From Sulfitobacter donghicola DSW-25 = KCTC 12864 = JCM 14565 (GTDB lineage: Bacteria > Pseudomonadota > Alphaproteobacteria > Rhodobacterales > Rhodobacteraceae), in NCBI RefSeq assembly GCF_000622405.1, contig NZ_JASF01000005.1, forward strand, positions 992,001 to 1,056,000: 64,000 bases of DNA, given 5' to 3'. A model generated the notes under the pieces. It worked only from the letters and a program-made list of their open reading frames with translations. It made no database searches and had not been told where the DNA came from. Shown in pieces: positions 27,206 through 36,565 of this stretch. Both the position numbers and the translations under genes were made by a program. The first letter of the stretch is position 1. Each line of letters starts with the position of its first letter.

Positions 27206-28180
27206 ATGGCTGCTTCGCTCGCCCAGCTTCGTAAGGCCGATGGGATCATCCGCCTACATGGACATCGGGGCGCGCGTGGCATCTGGCCCGAGAATACGAT
27301 ATTCGGGTTCAAAGGTACGTTTGACCTAGGGGTTCAGGTTGTTGAGCTGGATGTTTTGCTAAGTCAGGACAACATCGCCGTCATCACTCACAACCCGACT
27401 TTGATGCCTGCGACCACACGCGACCAAGCTGGTGTATGGATTTCTGAAGCCCCCCAGAAAGTCAGTGATCTGCCCTATGCCAAGCTTAGGCAATTTGACA
27501 TCGGCGGCACGAAACCAGACAGCGACTATGCCAGCAGCTTTCCCGAGCAATCCTTTTTGTTTGGCCAAAGCATCCCAACTCTGGATGAGTTAGCCAAGCT
27601 GGTTCAGACAGAACCCTACAAAGACACATGGCTCAACATCGAAATCAAAAGTATTCCGATCCACGCAGGTCTCACCCCAGAACCTGAACTTTTGGCGCGC
27701 AAGGTCATCGAGGTTGTGCAAAACAACGCCCTATCGGATCGCGTCATCCTTCAAAGCTTTGACTGGCGGGTTCTGGAACATGTCAAACGCTTGGCCCCTG
27801 ATCTTCCGCGCTCTCACCTTTCCTATATGGAGCGTTCTTGCCCAAAAATGGAAACCAATATCTACCCCGGTAGCCCTTGGATGGCTGGTGCTGAAACCCA
27901 CCGTGCAGATAGTGACCTGTGCGATGTCATCGCCGACGCGGGCGGGCACCTTTGGGCCCCTCACCACAGCGACGTTGTCGCAGAAGAGGTTGCACGGGCG
28001 CAGGCGCATGGTTTGATCGTAAATGCGTGGACAGTGAACACCATTGCGGAAATAGACCACGTTATTGATGCCGGAGTAGATGGTATAATCACCGACTATC
28101 CTGGTCGCGTGCAAAAACGTCTCATCGAACGGGGATATCATTGGCGCGAAGACTTTGCCCAGAAAGCCCCCCACCTTTGA
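27206..28180 (+). CDS. ugpQ: Glycerophosphodiester phosphodiesterase
   Basis: Cytoplasmic enzyme of 324 residues that splits imported glycerophosphodiesters (for example glycerophosphocholine) to glycerol-3-phosphate and an alcohol. GDPD barrel motifs: HGHRGARG at 18-25 (His20, Arg21), PENT (Glu29), VELDV (Glu47, Asp49) and THNPTL with the second catalytic His62; C-terminal VNAWTVNT and GVDGIITDYP complete the family pattern. No signal peptide, in line with the UgpQ type that acts after uptake. It overlaps the next gene by one base. Confidence 0.93.
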   Translation: MAASLAQLRKADGIIRLHGHRGARGIWPENTIFGFKGTFDLGVQVVELDVLLSQDNIAVITHNPTLMPATTRDQAGVWISEAPQKVSDLPYAKLRQFDIGGTKPDSDYASSFPEQSFLFGQSIPTLDELAKLVQTEPYKDTWLNIEIKSIPIHAGLTPEPELLARKVIEVVQNNALSDRVILQSFDWRVLEHVKRLAPDLPRSHLSYMERSCPKMETNIYPGSPWMAGAETHRADSDLCDVIADAGGHLWAPHHSDVVAEEVARAQAHGLIVNAWTVNTIAEIDHVIDAGVDGIITDYPGRVQKRLIERGYHWREDFAQKAPHL

Positions 28181-29067
28181 TGCGAACATCCGACGAAATT
28201 TTCCAACGCTACGAGGCCCTTCGCCCTCGTTTGCCTGTCGCACAACAGGACAACCCCGCAAGCGGTTCCATTGCCTCCCTGCATGATGTTACGCCTGAAA
28301 TCGACGCTTTTGTGTTCGATGCATTCGGTGTTTTGAACGTGGGCGAGCGCCCCATAAAAGGCGCCGTCGCGCGCCTGTCGCAACTGCGGCAGTTGGGCCT
28401 AAAGTTGCGCGTGGTTACTAATGCTGCCAGCTATAATGCAAAAGCCACACAGCAGAAATTCAGGCGGCTAGGGTTTTCGTTTTTACCAGAGGAAATCATA
28501 ACCAGCCGAAGCGCTGCCTTTGCCGCTTTGGATGATAGACATTGGGGCGTGATCGCGGACAACAACGATCCGCTCACCGACATCCCCTTCAAAAACAGCC
28601 GATTGGGAAACGACCCTGCGGATTATGCTGCCGTTGAGGGGTTCTTGTTTTTGTCCACTGCAAATTGGTCGGACCATCAGCAAACCATGCTAGAAGACAC
28701 CTTGGCCAAGGATCCGCGGCGGGTTGTCATCGCCAATGCCGACCTCGCCGCGCCGCGCGATTTTTCGTTTTCCATCGAGCCTGGTTTTTGGGGGCACCAG
28801 ATTGCGGATCGTCTGGGTTTGGATGTCGAGTTTTTCGGCAAACCCTTTCGCGGTATCTTTGAGATTGCCCAAAGCACGTTACAGGGGATCAGCCCCGATA
28901 GAATAGCCATGTGCGGAGATTCACTTCACACAGATGTTTTGGGCGCAAATGCGATGGGATGGAAATCGGTTTTTGTCACCCAAGACGGGTTGTTTAAGGA
29001 TCTTGATCAGCAGCGCATCATTGACCAATCAAACATTACACCCGATTGGATCACCCCCCGAATTTAA
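28180..29067 (+). CDS. HAD superfamily (class IIA, NagD-like) hydrolase, possible glycerol-3-phosphate phosphatase
   Basis: A 295-residue phosphatase-like protein from the ATG at 28180, which shares a base with the ugpQ stop; a longer reading from 28141 lies inside ugpQ. Motif I is [11 protein letters not shown] (nucleophile Asp47, but Phe49 where most HAD enzymes have the acid/base Asp; related class IIA members also have an aromatic here). Motif II is VVTNAAS, and motifs III/IV are GKPFRGIFE and [17 protein letters not shown]. The operon context suggests it removes phosphate from glycerol-3-phosphate or another head-group product, which would release phosphate and glycerol. Function is inferred, not shown. 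Confidence 0.8.
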   Translation: MRTSDEIFQRYEALRPRLPVAQQDNPASGSIASLHDVTPEIDAFVFDAFGVLNVGERPIKGAVARLSQLRQLGLKLRVVTNAASYNAKATQQKFRRLGFSFLPEEIITSRSAAFAALDDRHWGVIADNNDPLTDIPFKNSRLGNDPADYAAVEGFLFLSTANWSDHQQTMLEDTLAKDPRRVVIANADLAAPRDFSFSIEPGFWGHQIADRLGLDVEFFGKPFRGIFEIAQSTLQGISPDRIAMCGDSLHTDVLGANAMGWKSVFVTQDGLFKDLDQQRIIDQSNITPDWITPRI

Positions 29068-30551
29068 AAGGCCAGTGTCGCCTTCACCGCGCGCTGCCAC
29101 GTGGCGTATTTTTGGTTGCGCAGCTCATCCCCCATAGACGGTGTGAATTGCGTTTCACGCGCCCAAGAGGCTGCGAAACCCTGCTGATCAGGGTAAATCC
29201 CCACATGCATCCCTGCCAACCACGCAGCCCCTAAAACAGTTGTTTCCTGAACCTTTGGCCGATCTACAGGTGCTGCAATGATATCGGACAGAAATTGCAT
29301 GGCCCAATCGCTGGCGGCCATTCCGCCGTCAACACGCAAGGTCGGTTGCACACCTTTGGCTTGCCAGTCTGCCGACATGGCCTCTAGTAAATCGCGGGTC
29401 TGATAGCCCACGCTTTCCAACGCCGCCTTCGCCATTTCTGCAGGGCCAGTGCCACGAGTCAGCCCGTAAACCGCGCCGCGGCAATCGGGGTTCCAATACG
29501 GCGCACCTAATCCGACAAAAGCGGGCACCAGAACCACATCCTGATTTGGATCTGCTTTTTGGGCGAGGGCCTGTGTTTCTTTGGCGTCCTGAATCACCCC
29601 CAGACCGTCCCGCAGCCATTGCACCACTGCCCCCGCAACAAAGATCGACCCTTCGAGCGCATAGGTTGGCTTTCCCCCCAACTGATACGCAATGGTTGTC
29701 AGCAAACGGTTCGTTGAGGACACGGGGGTATCGCCAGTGTTCAGCAGAGCAAAACATCCGGTGCCGTATGTTGATTTCAACATACCCGGTTCAAAACAGG
29801 CCTGCCCGATTGTCGCCGCCTGCTGATCGCCAGCCACACCCGTAATCGGGATTTCAACGCCAAACAGGCCCACCTCGGTGTGCCCAAAATCAGCGGCGCA
29901 GTCGCGAACCTGTGGCAACATGTTCATGGGAATATCCAACAGGTCACATATTGTCTGGCTCCAACGCCCTTTGCGGATATCATACAGCATTGTCCGCGCA
30001 GCATTGGTCGCATCGGTTGCGTGAACAGCCCCGCCAGTGAGCTTCCACATCAAAAAGCAATCAACCGTCCCAAATAGCAGCTCACCATTTTCTGCCCGTT
30101 GTCGCGCACCCTCTACGTTATCTAATATCCATTTCACTTTGGTGCTGGAAAAATAGGGATCAAGAAGCAGCCCCGTGCGTTCGGTAATCATTGCCTCATG
30201 CCCAGCGGCACGCAGCGCTGCGCATTCTTGTGCTGTTCTGCGATCCTGCCAAACAATCGCGTTGTGGATCGGCTCTCCGGTCTTGGCATCCCAAACGATC
30301 ACGGTTTCACGTTGGTTCGTGATGCCAATCGCCGCAATATCTGATGCGGGAACCCCTGCTTTTTCCATCGCGTCTTTGCAGGTGGTCAATGTCGTTTCCC
30401 ATAGATCACTAGGCACATGTTCGACCCACCCAGAGCGCGGAAAATGTTGTTCAAATTCTTGCTGGGAAGACGCGACAGCCGTCATCGCCTTGTCAAAAAC
30501 GACAGCACGCGTTGAGGTGGTACCTTGGTCGATTGCTAGGATATGGGTCAT
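29064..30551 (-). CDS. glpK: Glycerol kinase
   Basis: A 495-residue FGGY-family kinase that makes sn-glycerol-3-phosphate from glycerol and ATP. Start [17 protein letters not shown] (phosphate 1 motif), then [35 protein letters not shown] and [12 protein letters not shown] near the end. ATG at 30551 has an AGAGG site; a TTG two codons earlier is less likely. The gene lies downstream of glpD in the same direction. Its last codons overlap the convergent HAD gene by four bases, so their 3' ends are complementary. Confidence 0.95.
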   Translation of the reverse strand: MTHILAIDQGTTSTRAVVFDKAMTAVASSQQEFEQHFPRSGWVEHVPSDLWETTLTTCKDAMEKAGVPASDIAAIGITNQRETVIVWDAKTGEPIHNAIVWQDRRTAQECAALRAAGHEAMITERTGLLLDPYFSSTKVKWILDNVEGARQRAENGELLFGTVDCFLMWKLTGGAVHATDATNAARTMLYDIRKGRWSQTICDLLDIPMNMLPQVRDCAADFGHTEVGLFGVEIPITGVAGDQQAATIGQACFEPGMLKSTYGTGCFALLNTGDTPVSSTNRLLTTIAYQLGGKPTYALEGSIFVAGAVVQWLRDGLGVIQDAKETQALAQKADPNQDVVLVPAFVGLGAPYWNPDCRGAVYGLTRGTGPAEMAKAALESVGYQTRDLLEAMSADWQAKGVQPTLRVDGGMAASDWAMQFLSDIIAAPVDRPKVQETTVLGAAWLAGMHVGIYPDQQGFAASWARETQFTPSMGDELRNQKYATWQRAVKATLAF

Positions 30552-30625
30552 TTTCAACCTCTGTGTTCAAGAGCCGCTTGGGTGCTCAACTGTTTCAGCC
30601 TTCCTGCCCTTTGAAAAGGCACAAC

Positions 30626-32203
30626 CTAAGCCTGTCGGCTTTTCATCCAAACATCCAGCGCTTCAATTTCCTGCTCAGTCATCCGCAGCCCTAGTTTTGA
30701 GCGCCGCCAAACGATGTCATCCGCTGTCTGAGCGAATTCTTTTTCCATAAGCCACGCAACTTCTTGTTCGGTCAGGTCTGCACCAAAATGCTGGCCCAGA
30801 TCATCGGCGCTTTGGGCGCATTCCAGCACCTTTGCGACCTCGGTTCCATAGCCCTTGATCAAACGCGATAGCCACCGGTCATCCAGAAAGGCATATCTTT
30901 CTTGCAACGCATCACGAAGATCAGCAACGCCATCCACAGGGAAATCACCCCCTGGCAATGCCACCCCAGCGGTCCAGTTGCCTTTTGCATTTTCTAAGAA
31001 CGGTTGGATTTTTTCCACCGCGTGTTCTGCTAATTTCCGATAGGTGGTGATCTTGCCACCAAACACGTTTAGCAGCGGCGCGCCCGCTGTTTCCGTCACG
31101 CTTAGCACATAGTCACGGGTGGCGGCAGACGCCGAGGATGCACCATCGTCATAAAGCGGCCGAACACCTGAATAGGTCCACACGATATCATCGGCGGTTA
31201 TTTCTTGTTTTAGGTACTGCGATGCGAAATCTAACAGGTAATCGCGTTCTTGCGGTGTGCAAACGGGTTGGTCGTTCAGGTTGGGGTGGTCGGCATCGGT
31301 TGTTCCGATCAGGGTAAAATCGGTTTCATAGGGGATCATAAAAATGATGCGCCCGTCTTCGCCCTGAAAGAAATAGCATTTGTCGTGATCATAGAGTTTC
31401 CGCGTCACGATATGGCTGCCTCGAACCAGTCGAATACTTTCGGAGGTGTTAATGCGAACGGTGTTGCGGATCACGTCCTCAACCCACGGCCCCCCTGCAT
31501 TTACCAACACGCGGGCTGATACGGTGCGCTGCGCCCCCGTCGTTGCATCCTCTAACACCACACGCCAAATACCATCTACCTGCTCTGCTGAGGTCACCTT
31601 GGTACGGGTATTGATCCGCGCGCCCCGCTGCTGTGCATCGCGAGCGTTCAGGACAACCAGACGGCTATCTTCGACCCAGCAATCAGAATACTCAAAAGCC
31701 CGTTCGAAACGATCATCAAGAGGCGCCCCTTCGGCAGCTGTGGTTAGGTCAAGCGATGTTGTCCCTTTCAGGTATTTCCGCCCCCCCAGATGATCATACA
31801 GGAACAGGCCAAGCCGGATCAGCCACGCGGGCCTACGCCCCTTCATCCAAGGCATCACGACATTGAGCAACTTGGATGTCGGTGTGTCGCTCTCAAATCG
31901 CATGTCTTTATGGTAGGGCAGCACAAACCGCATCGGCCACGAAATATGCGGCATCGCCGCGAGGAGCGTCTCTCGTTCGATCAGTGCCTTTCGGACAAGG
32001 CCAATTTCCCCATATTCAAGATAGCGCAAACCGCCGTGAAACAGCTTGGTCGCGGCTGAGGACGTGGCAGAGGCAAGATCGTTCATCTCGGCCAGCTCAA
32101 CACTCAGGCCGCGCCCTACCGCGTCCCGCGCAATGCCAACTCCGTTGATGCCACCGCCAATTACAAAAAGGTCGATTACACTAGGGTCATCATGCTTTGT
32201 CAC
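30626..32203 (-). CDS. glpD: Aerobic glycerol-3-phosphate dehydrogenase
   Basis: A 525-residue FAD enzyme that oxidises glycerol-3-phosphate to dihydroxyacetone phosphate and passes electrons to quinone at the inner membrane. The FAD dinucleotide fold is DLFVIGGGINGVGIARDAVG at 11-30; the family marks TSSAATKLFHGGLRYLE and GGKITTYRKLAEHAVE are present, and the helical C-terminal domain follows. It starts with GTG, six bases after GGAGAG. It is divergent from glpR, with TTCG-rich repeats between, and precedes glpK. Confidence 0.95.
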   Translation of the reverse strand: MTKHDDPSVIDLFVIGGGINGVGIARDAVGRGLSVELAEMNDLASATSSAATKLFHGGLRYLEYGEIGLVRKALIERETLLAAMPHISWPMRFVLPYHKDMRFESDTPTSKLLNVVMPWMKGRRPAWLIRLGLFLYDHLGGRKYLKGTTSLDLTTAAEGAPLDDRFERAFEYSDCWVEDSRLVVLNARDAQQRGARINTRTKVTSAEQVDGIWRVVLEDATTGAQRTVSARVLVNAGGPWVEDVIRNTVRINTSESIRLVRGSHIVTRKLYDHDKCYFFQGEDGRIIFMIPYETDFTLIGTTDADHPNLNDQPVCTPQERDYLLDFASQYLKQEITADDIVWTYSGVRPLYDDGASSASAATRDYVLSVTETAGAPLLNVFGGKITTYRKLAEHAVEKIQPFLENAKGNWTAGVALPGGDFPVDGVADLRDALQERYAFLDDRWLSRLIKGYGTEVAKVLECAQSADDLGQHFGADLTEQEVAWLMEKEFAQTADDIVWRRSKLGLRMTEQEIEALDVWMKSRQA

Positions 32204-32271
32204 AACCGTCTCTCCGCTGGGTCTTTGTCACAACATTGAATAGGAACGCCGATATCGCATCAATAGCGAAT

Positions 32272-32291
32272 GTTCGTTTGCGTTCGTTTTT
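32272..32291. promoter_or_regulatory. GlpR (DeoR-type) operator candidate, TTCGTTT direct repeats
   Basis: Two TTCGTTT copies begin exactly 10 bases apart (32273 and 32283), one helical turn, in the glpD/glpR gap. Direct repeats rich in TTTCG are the usual site for DeoR/GlpR-family repressors, so this probably controls glpD-glpK and glpR. Confidence 0.55.
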
Positions 32292-32414
32292 GGTGGCATT
32301 GGTGGAAATTTTGATATTTTTGGCTCGCTTTTCGGCTGCTCACCTTGACCAGCGGTTCAGATTGCGGATTGTCACCCCGTAACGAACATGACGTAAAACA
32401 ATTAGGGCGGCGCA

Positions 32415-33173
32415 ATGGGCTCGAATTTCAGGCATCGGAAAATTCTGGATCAGGCCCGAAAGGAAGGGTTGGTGACCGTTGAAGGGTTGGCCAGCAAACA
32501 TAAGGTAACGGTTCAGACGATACGGCGCGACCTGTCCGAACTCGCTGAAACGGGCCGATTGGAACGGGTCCATGGCGGCGCGGTGATCCCTTCCGGTGTG
32601 ATCAATATCGTTTACGAAGAACGCCGTCGGCTAAATGAAAAAGGCAAAAAAGCAATCGCAGCGGCCTGCGCTGCGATGATACCCGATGGGGCCTCCGTTT
32701 TCCTGAACATCGGCACAACAACCGAAGGCGTCGCGCGGGCATTACTGGATCACGAAAACCTGTTGGTTGTGACCAACAATCTAAACATCGCAAACATCCT
32801 AGCGGCCAACCACAGCTGCGAGATTATTCTAGCCGGAGGCGTTCTGCGCCGTGCCGATGGTGGCATTGTCGGCGGGCTTACCGTCGAAATGGTCAAGCAG
32901 TTCAAGTTCGACTATTCAATTTTAGGCTGCTCCGCGATTGATACAGATGGAGATCTTTTAGATTTTGACGGGCAAGAGGTGATCGTGAGCAACACAGCCA
33001 TCGCCAGATCACGACAGGTTCTATGTGTCGCAGATCATCTAAAATTCGAACGCAAGGCACCTCTCACCATTTGCGCGTTGAGCGATGTAGATGCTTTGAT
33101 CACTGACGCGGTTCTTCCGCCCGAACTTTTGAATAAATGCGCGGTATGGGGAACCCAGATCGCCAAGGTTTAA
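32415..33173 (+). CDS. glpR: Glycerol-3-phosphate regulon repressor, DeoR family
   Basis: A 252-residue DeoR-type regulator. The helix-turn-helix at about 20-50 reads VEGLASKHKVTVQTIRRDLS and is followed by the family marker RVHGGAV. The effector domain (about 75-235) has VFLNIGTTTEG and ILAGGVLRRADGGIVGG, the phosphorylated-sugar site of the family. Being divergent from glpD, it is best read as GlpR, which would respond to glycerol-3-phosphate. It converges on the GH42 gene, 22 bases away. Confidence 0.9.
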   Translation: MGSNFRHRKILDQARKEGLVTVEGLASKHKVTVQTIRRDLSELAETGRLERVHGGAVIPSGVINIVYEERRRLNEKGKKAIAAACAAMIPDGASVFLNIGTTTEGVARALLDHENLLVVTNNLNIANILAANHSCEIILAGGVLRRADGGIVGGLTVEMVKQFKFDYSILGCSAIDTDGDLLDFDGQEVIVSNTAIARSRQVLCVADHLKFERKAPLTICALSDVDALITDAVLPPELLNKCAVWGTQIAKV

Positions 33174-33195
33174 CCGCTCCGCCCTTTCGGATGGA

Positions 33196-35106
33196 TCAGG
33201 GCTCTGCTGGCGATGTTCGCAACACGCCAGCTGCGGGCAACGAGACCCCATGACAGGCCACCTGCCTGTCTGTGTAGTTGAACCAAAACCGCTCGGAACC
33301 TGTATCGCGAATGCGAATACCATCAGGTAGATCAAGCGTGGCAATATCCGCACGCTTGCAAATGCCCCGCAAAAAATTGCCCAGCGCCTCGGCATCCAGC
33401 CACGCGGCCAGATATGTCTGGCGGCCAGTTTGCACCGCGACAGCCTGCCCCGCCTGCGTTTCCAAAACCGATTTTGCGCTGCCCTCTAGGGCCTCCCGAT
33501 ACCGAATAACATTGCCTCCGCCCTTTACTGGCACGGAAACATCCACGCGCAGGCTCTCGACCTCGGCGACCAATATATCAAGATCGGGTATCGCGGGCGG
33601 CAAGGGGATGGGGATGTTCATCTCGGGGCCTCTGGCCCCGGTTCGCGGCCCATAAACGACATCGCCCTCGCTTTGGGACAGCGTCTCTTTCAAGCCATCA
33701 GGCAAATGCATCATCCCCGGCACCAAAGTCAGTTTGTAACCGTCGAAATCCCGTGTCGAGGCGGGCAGGATATCTACGGACAAGCCAAGGCTGCGCAATG
33801 CACGGTAGGTATCAAGTATCAGACCGAAATAATCCAACCCCAGCCCATGCGGCTGCACAGCCCAAGCAAAGTCAGCATCATAGTCAAAAACAATTGCGAC
33901 TGGTGCTTTGACAGGTACCACATCAGGGGCGTTCGCCAACTCGCTAGAAACTTGGCTAAGCTCTTTCATCACGGTGGCATCGGCCCCATCGGGGCGCAAC
34001 AGCCCTGCGTGCATCTGCTCTTGGGCGACGGGGGCCTGACGCCAGCGAAAATAACACACGGCCTCGGCGCCATGGGCAAACGCTTCCCATGACCAAAGGC
34101 GAACCATCCCTTTCAACGGGATCGGGTTATAGGGCGCCCAGTTTACAGGGCCCGGTTGCTGCTCCATGACCCACCAGCGCCCTTTGCCAACGGCGCGATA
34201 CAGATCGTGATGTAGAGCCTGAAAGTCGGGATCCCCTTGGCGCGCGTATTCCCTTTGGCGCTGCGCGTCTGCCCCGACACGGTCCTCAAGAAACCCTAGC
34301 GGATAGCTATCCCACGTCGCGATATCCAGATCAGCCCCAACTGCAAAATGGTCAAAATCCGTAATCCGCCCCATGTAATTGTGCGAAACCGGCGCCGCGC
34401 TATGCGCTTTGATAAGCTCCACCTGTAACCTGTTAAAGCTCACGACTTGATCCGAGCTGAACCGACGGAACGCCAAGCAATGGGCGGGGTTTGCTTCGGT
34501 GACGGTTAGGTTCGGCAGGTCCACCTCTTCAAAGGCGCCATATTCCATAGACCAAAACGTATTGCCCCACGCATTGTTCAATCTGTCGATGGTTTCATAG
34601 CGATCAGCCAGCCAAAGTTGAAAAGCGCGCCTTGCCGCATCGCTGTAAGAAATCGTGGTGTCATGACAGCCGTATTCATTGTCAGTTTGCCATGCGGCAA
34701 CATGGGTGTTTTGCCCATAGCGCTGTGCGATCAGGCCGACGATCCGGCGGCATTCAGCGCGGTACCCTTCGTGGCTAAAGCAATAGTGCCTGCGAGACCC
34801 GAATTTTCTAGGCCTGCCCTCAACATCCACGGCCAACATATCTGGATGGCGCGTTACCATCCATCTGGGCGGGGTGGCTGTTGGGGTTCCTAACACAACC
34901 TTTAACCCTGCCTGCCCCAAGACATTGATCGCCTCATCCAGCCAATCCCAGCACAACGTATCCGGCTGGGGTTCCAGCTTGCTCCATGCGAATTCTCCAA
35001 TGCGAACCCACGTCAATCCTGCCTCGACCATGCGGCGGGCGTCATCTGCCCACACCTCTGGTGACCATTGCTCTGGATAGTAACAAGTGCCTAATGATCG
35101 CTTCAT
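33196..35106 (-). CDS. Beta-galactosidase, glycoside hydrolase family 42
   Basis: Cytoplasmic 636-residue enzyme that removes beta-linked galactose. The N-terminal barrel starts GTCYYPEQW; the acid/base is Glu144 in WQTDNEYGCHDT and the nucleophile Glu314 in WWVMEQQPGPVNW, both at expected places. A trimerisation domain (about 400-580) and a small C-terminal beta domain follow. No signal peptide, so galactosides must be imported first by the ABC transporter of this operon. It is the last gene, six bases after the SMP-30 gene. Confidence 0.93.
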   Translation of the reverse strand: MKRSLGTCYYPEQWSPEVWADDARRMVEAGLTWVRIGEFAWSKLEPQPDTLCWDWLDEAINVLGQAGLKVVLGTPTATPPRWMVTRHPDMLAVDVEGRPRKFGSRRHYCFSHEGYRAECRRIVGLIAQRYGQNTHVAAWQTDNEYGCHDTTISYSDAARRAFQLWLADRYETIDRLNNAWGNTFWSMEYGAFEEVDLPNLTVTEANPAHCLAFRRFSSDQVVSFNRLQVELIKAHSAAPVSHNYMGRITDFDHFAVGADLDIATWDSYPLGFLEDRVGADAQRQREYARQGDPDFQALHHDLYRAVGKGRWWVMEQQPGPVNWAPYNPIPLKGMVRLWSWEAFAHGAEAVCYFRWRQAPVAQEQMHAGLLRPDGADATVMKELSQVSSELANAPDVVPVKAPVAIVFDYDADFAWAVQPHGLGLDYFGLILDTYRALRSLGLSVDILPASTRDFDGYKLTLVPGMMHLPDGLKETLSQSEGDVVYGPRTGARGPEMNIPIPLPPAIPDLDILVAEVESLRVDVSVPVKGGGNVIRYREALEGSAKSVLETQAGQAVAVQTGRQTYLAAWLDAEALGNFLRGICKRADIATLDLPDGIRIRDTGSERFWFNYTDRQVACHGVSLPAAGVLRTSPAEP

Positions 35107-35112
35107 CTCGCC

Positions 35113-35955
35113 TCACAAAACAACGCGGTGTTCCTCTTGGCCGCTGACCTTTGCAGAGAACTGAAAGGTCAGCCCGTCTGGCGCCCCTTCAAGGCCATCC
35201 GCTGCCGATGTCACAAACACCGTTTTCATATCCGTCCCGCCAAATGCAGGGCAGGTTGCTTGGGCTGCGGGGATTTTATGAGCCTCAATAAACCTGCCAT
35301 CAGGGCCATATTGCGCAACCCGCCCAGCGCCCCATTGCGCATTCCACAAACACCCCGTGCTATCGACAACAGAACCATCAGGGTTCAGCTTTTCGCGCGT
35401 GAGATCTGCAAAAACCTCTGGCCCACCCGTGGGCCAGCCATCATGTCCGTCTAACGCAATCTGCATGATCTTGCGCGTTGGGGTATCCGTGAAATAGGCC
35501 GTGGATTTATCTGGCGAAAACGAGATGGAATTTGAGATGGTCACCGCATCCACAATCTTGCGCAGCTCACCTTTGTAGTAGCGATAGATGCTGCCCAGAT
35601 CAGGCTCGGCCTGAATACCCATCGTTCCGATCCAAAAGCCACCCCACGGATCGGCCCGCCCGTCGTTAGATCGCGTGAGGGGTTGATCGGCTTCAATGTC
35701 CACGACATGCGAACACTCACCAGTGTCTAACTCAAATTGCCAAAGTCCGGTATCAGAAGCCAGCAAGAGGGTATCGCGCCCCGTCCACCCCGCAGCCGAG
35801 ACATATTCATCAAAGACCCAATCAACGGGTTTGCCTTCAACGCGGGACATGAGTTTTTTGGACAGGATATCGAACCAAAACAGCTGCTTTCTGATCGGGT
35901 GCCATAGCGGCCCCTCACCCAGTTTACAGCTGCGCGGGTCAAATATGTTTTCCAT
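35113..35955 (-). CDS. SMP-30/gluconolactonase family sugar lactonase (galactonolactonase candidate)
   Basis: A 280-residue six-bladed propeller lactonase. Metal ligands are placed as in SMP-30 enzymes: Glu in KLGEGPLWHP, Asn in TRSNDGRADPWG, Asn in ISNSISFSPD and Asp in PDGSVVDSTG. It should open the galactono-lactone produced by sugar dehydrogenase. The ATG at 35955 overlaps the TGA of dgoA (TGATG), which decides the start over the TTG three bases earlier. Related enzymes act on L-arabinonolactone and gluconolactone; galactose is chosen from the neighbouring genes. Confidence 0.88.
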   Translation of the reverse strand: MENIFDPRSCKLGEGPLWHPIRKQLFWFDILSKKLMSRVEGKPVDWVFDEYVSAAGWTGRDTLLLASDTGLWQFELDTGECSHVVDIEADQPLTRSNDGRADPWGGFWIGTMGIQAEPDLGSIYRYYKGELRKIVDAVTISNSISFSPDKSTAYFTDTPTRKIMQIALDGHDGWPTGGPEVFADLTREKLNPDGSVVDSTGCLWNAQWGAGRVAQYGPDGRFIEAHKIPAAQATCPAFGGTDMKTVFVTSAADGLEGAPDGLTFQFSAKVSGQEEHRVVL

Positions 35956-36563
35956 CAAACTGCGGTCACTTTGTCATAGGCTGCTACGATTTCGCGGGCG
36001 TAGCCGCTGACTTCCGCGGCTGAATATCCCGGTTTGTAGAGACCTGTCCCGATCCCGAAACCCGCAACCCCTGCCGAAATCCAATCCGCAAAGTTATGTG
36101 GCCCGACACCGCCAACTGCAAAGGTCTGTGTTCCCTTTGGCAACACGGCATTGATCGCCTTTAACCCCTCAACCCCAATCAAAAACGACGGAAAGATCTT
36201 TAGCCCATCTGCGCCCGCCTTGAGGGCCGCAAAACATTCGGTCGGTGTCATGACACCGGGATAAGACAGCATTCCTGCGGCTTTGCTCGCGGCGATTACG
36301 TCGATGTCCGCGTTGGGCGAGACGATCATCTGCCCGCCCGCATCCTTTACGCGTGTGACATCCTCAACACTCAGAACCGTCCCCGCGCCGATTGTGATGC
36401 CACCACCAGTGCAGCGCGCCATCTCGGCGATTGTGTCAAAAGGGTCGGGCGAATTTAGCGGGACCTCGATCTTTGTGATGCCTTCCGCGACCAGAACGTC
36501 ACATATGGCCGCTGCTTCGTACGGGTTAATCCCCCGAAGGATCGCGATGATATTCCGTTCCAT
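35955..36563 (-). CDS. dgoA: 2-Dehydro-3-deoxy-6-phosphogalactonate aldolase
   Basis: A 202-residue class I aldolase of the KDPG/KDPGal family; it splits 2-keto-3-deoxy-6-phosphogalactonate to pyruvate and glyceraldehyde-3-phosphate. Marks: IIAILRGI at the start, KIEVPLNSPDP, TIGAGTVLS, and KIFPSFLIG carrying the Schiff-base Lys. LNSPDP and the PSFLIG loop favour the galactonate type over Eda. ATG 36563 (with AGAGGGG five bases before) is preferred over a GTG two codons upstream. It overlaps the lactonase start. Confidence 0.92.
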   Translation of the reverse strand: MERNIIAILRGINPYEAAAICDVLVAEGITKIEVPLNSPDPFDTIAEMARCTGGGITIGAGTVLSVEDVTRVKDAGGQMIVSPNADIDVIAASKAAGMLSYPGVMTPTECFAALKAGADGLKIFPSFLIGVEGLKAINAVLPKGTQTFAVGGVGPHNFADWISAGVAGFGIGTGLYKPGYSAAEVSGYAREIVAAYDKVTAV

Positions 36564-36565
36564 GA

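Noticed and set aside
33174..33195. Bidirectional terminator between glpR and the GH42 gene
   Set aside because: Only a five-base GCCCT/AGGGC stem with no T run in a 22-base gap; too weak.
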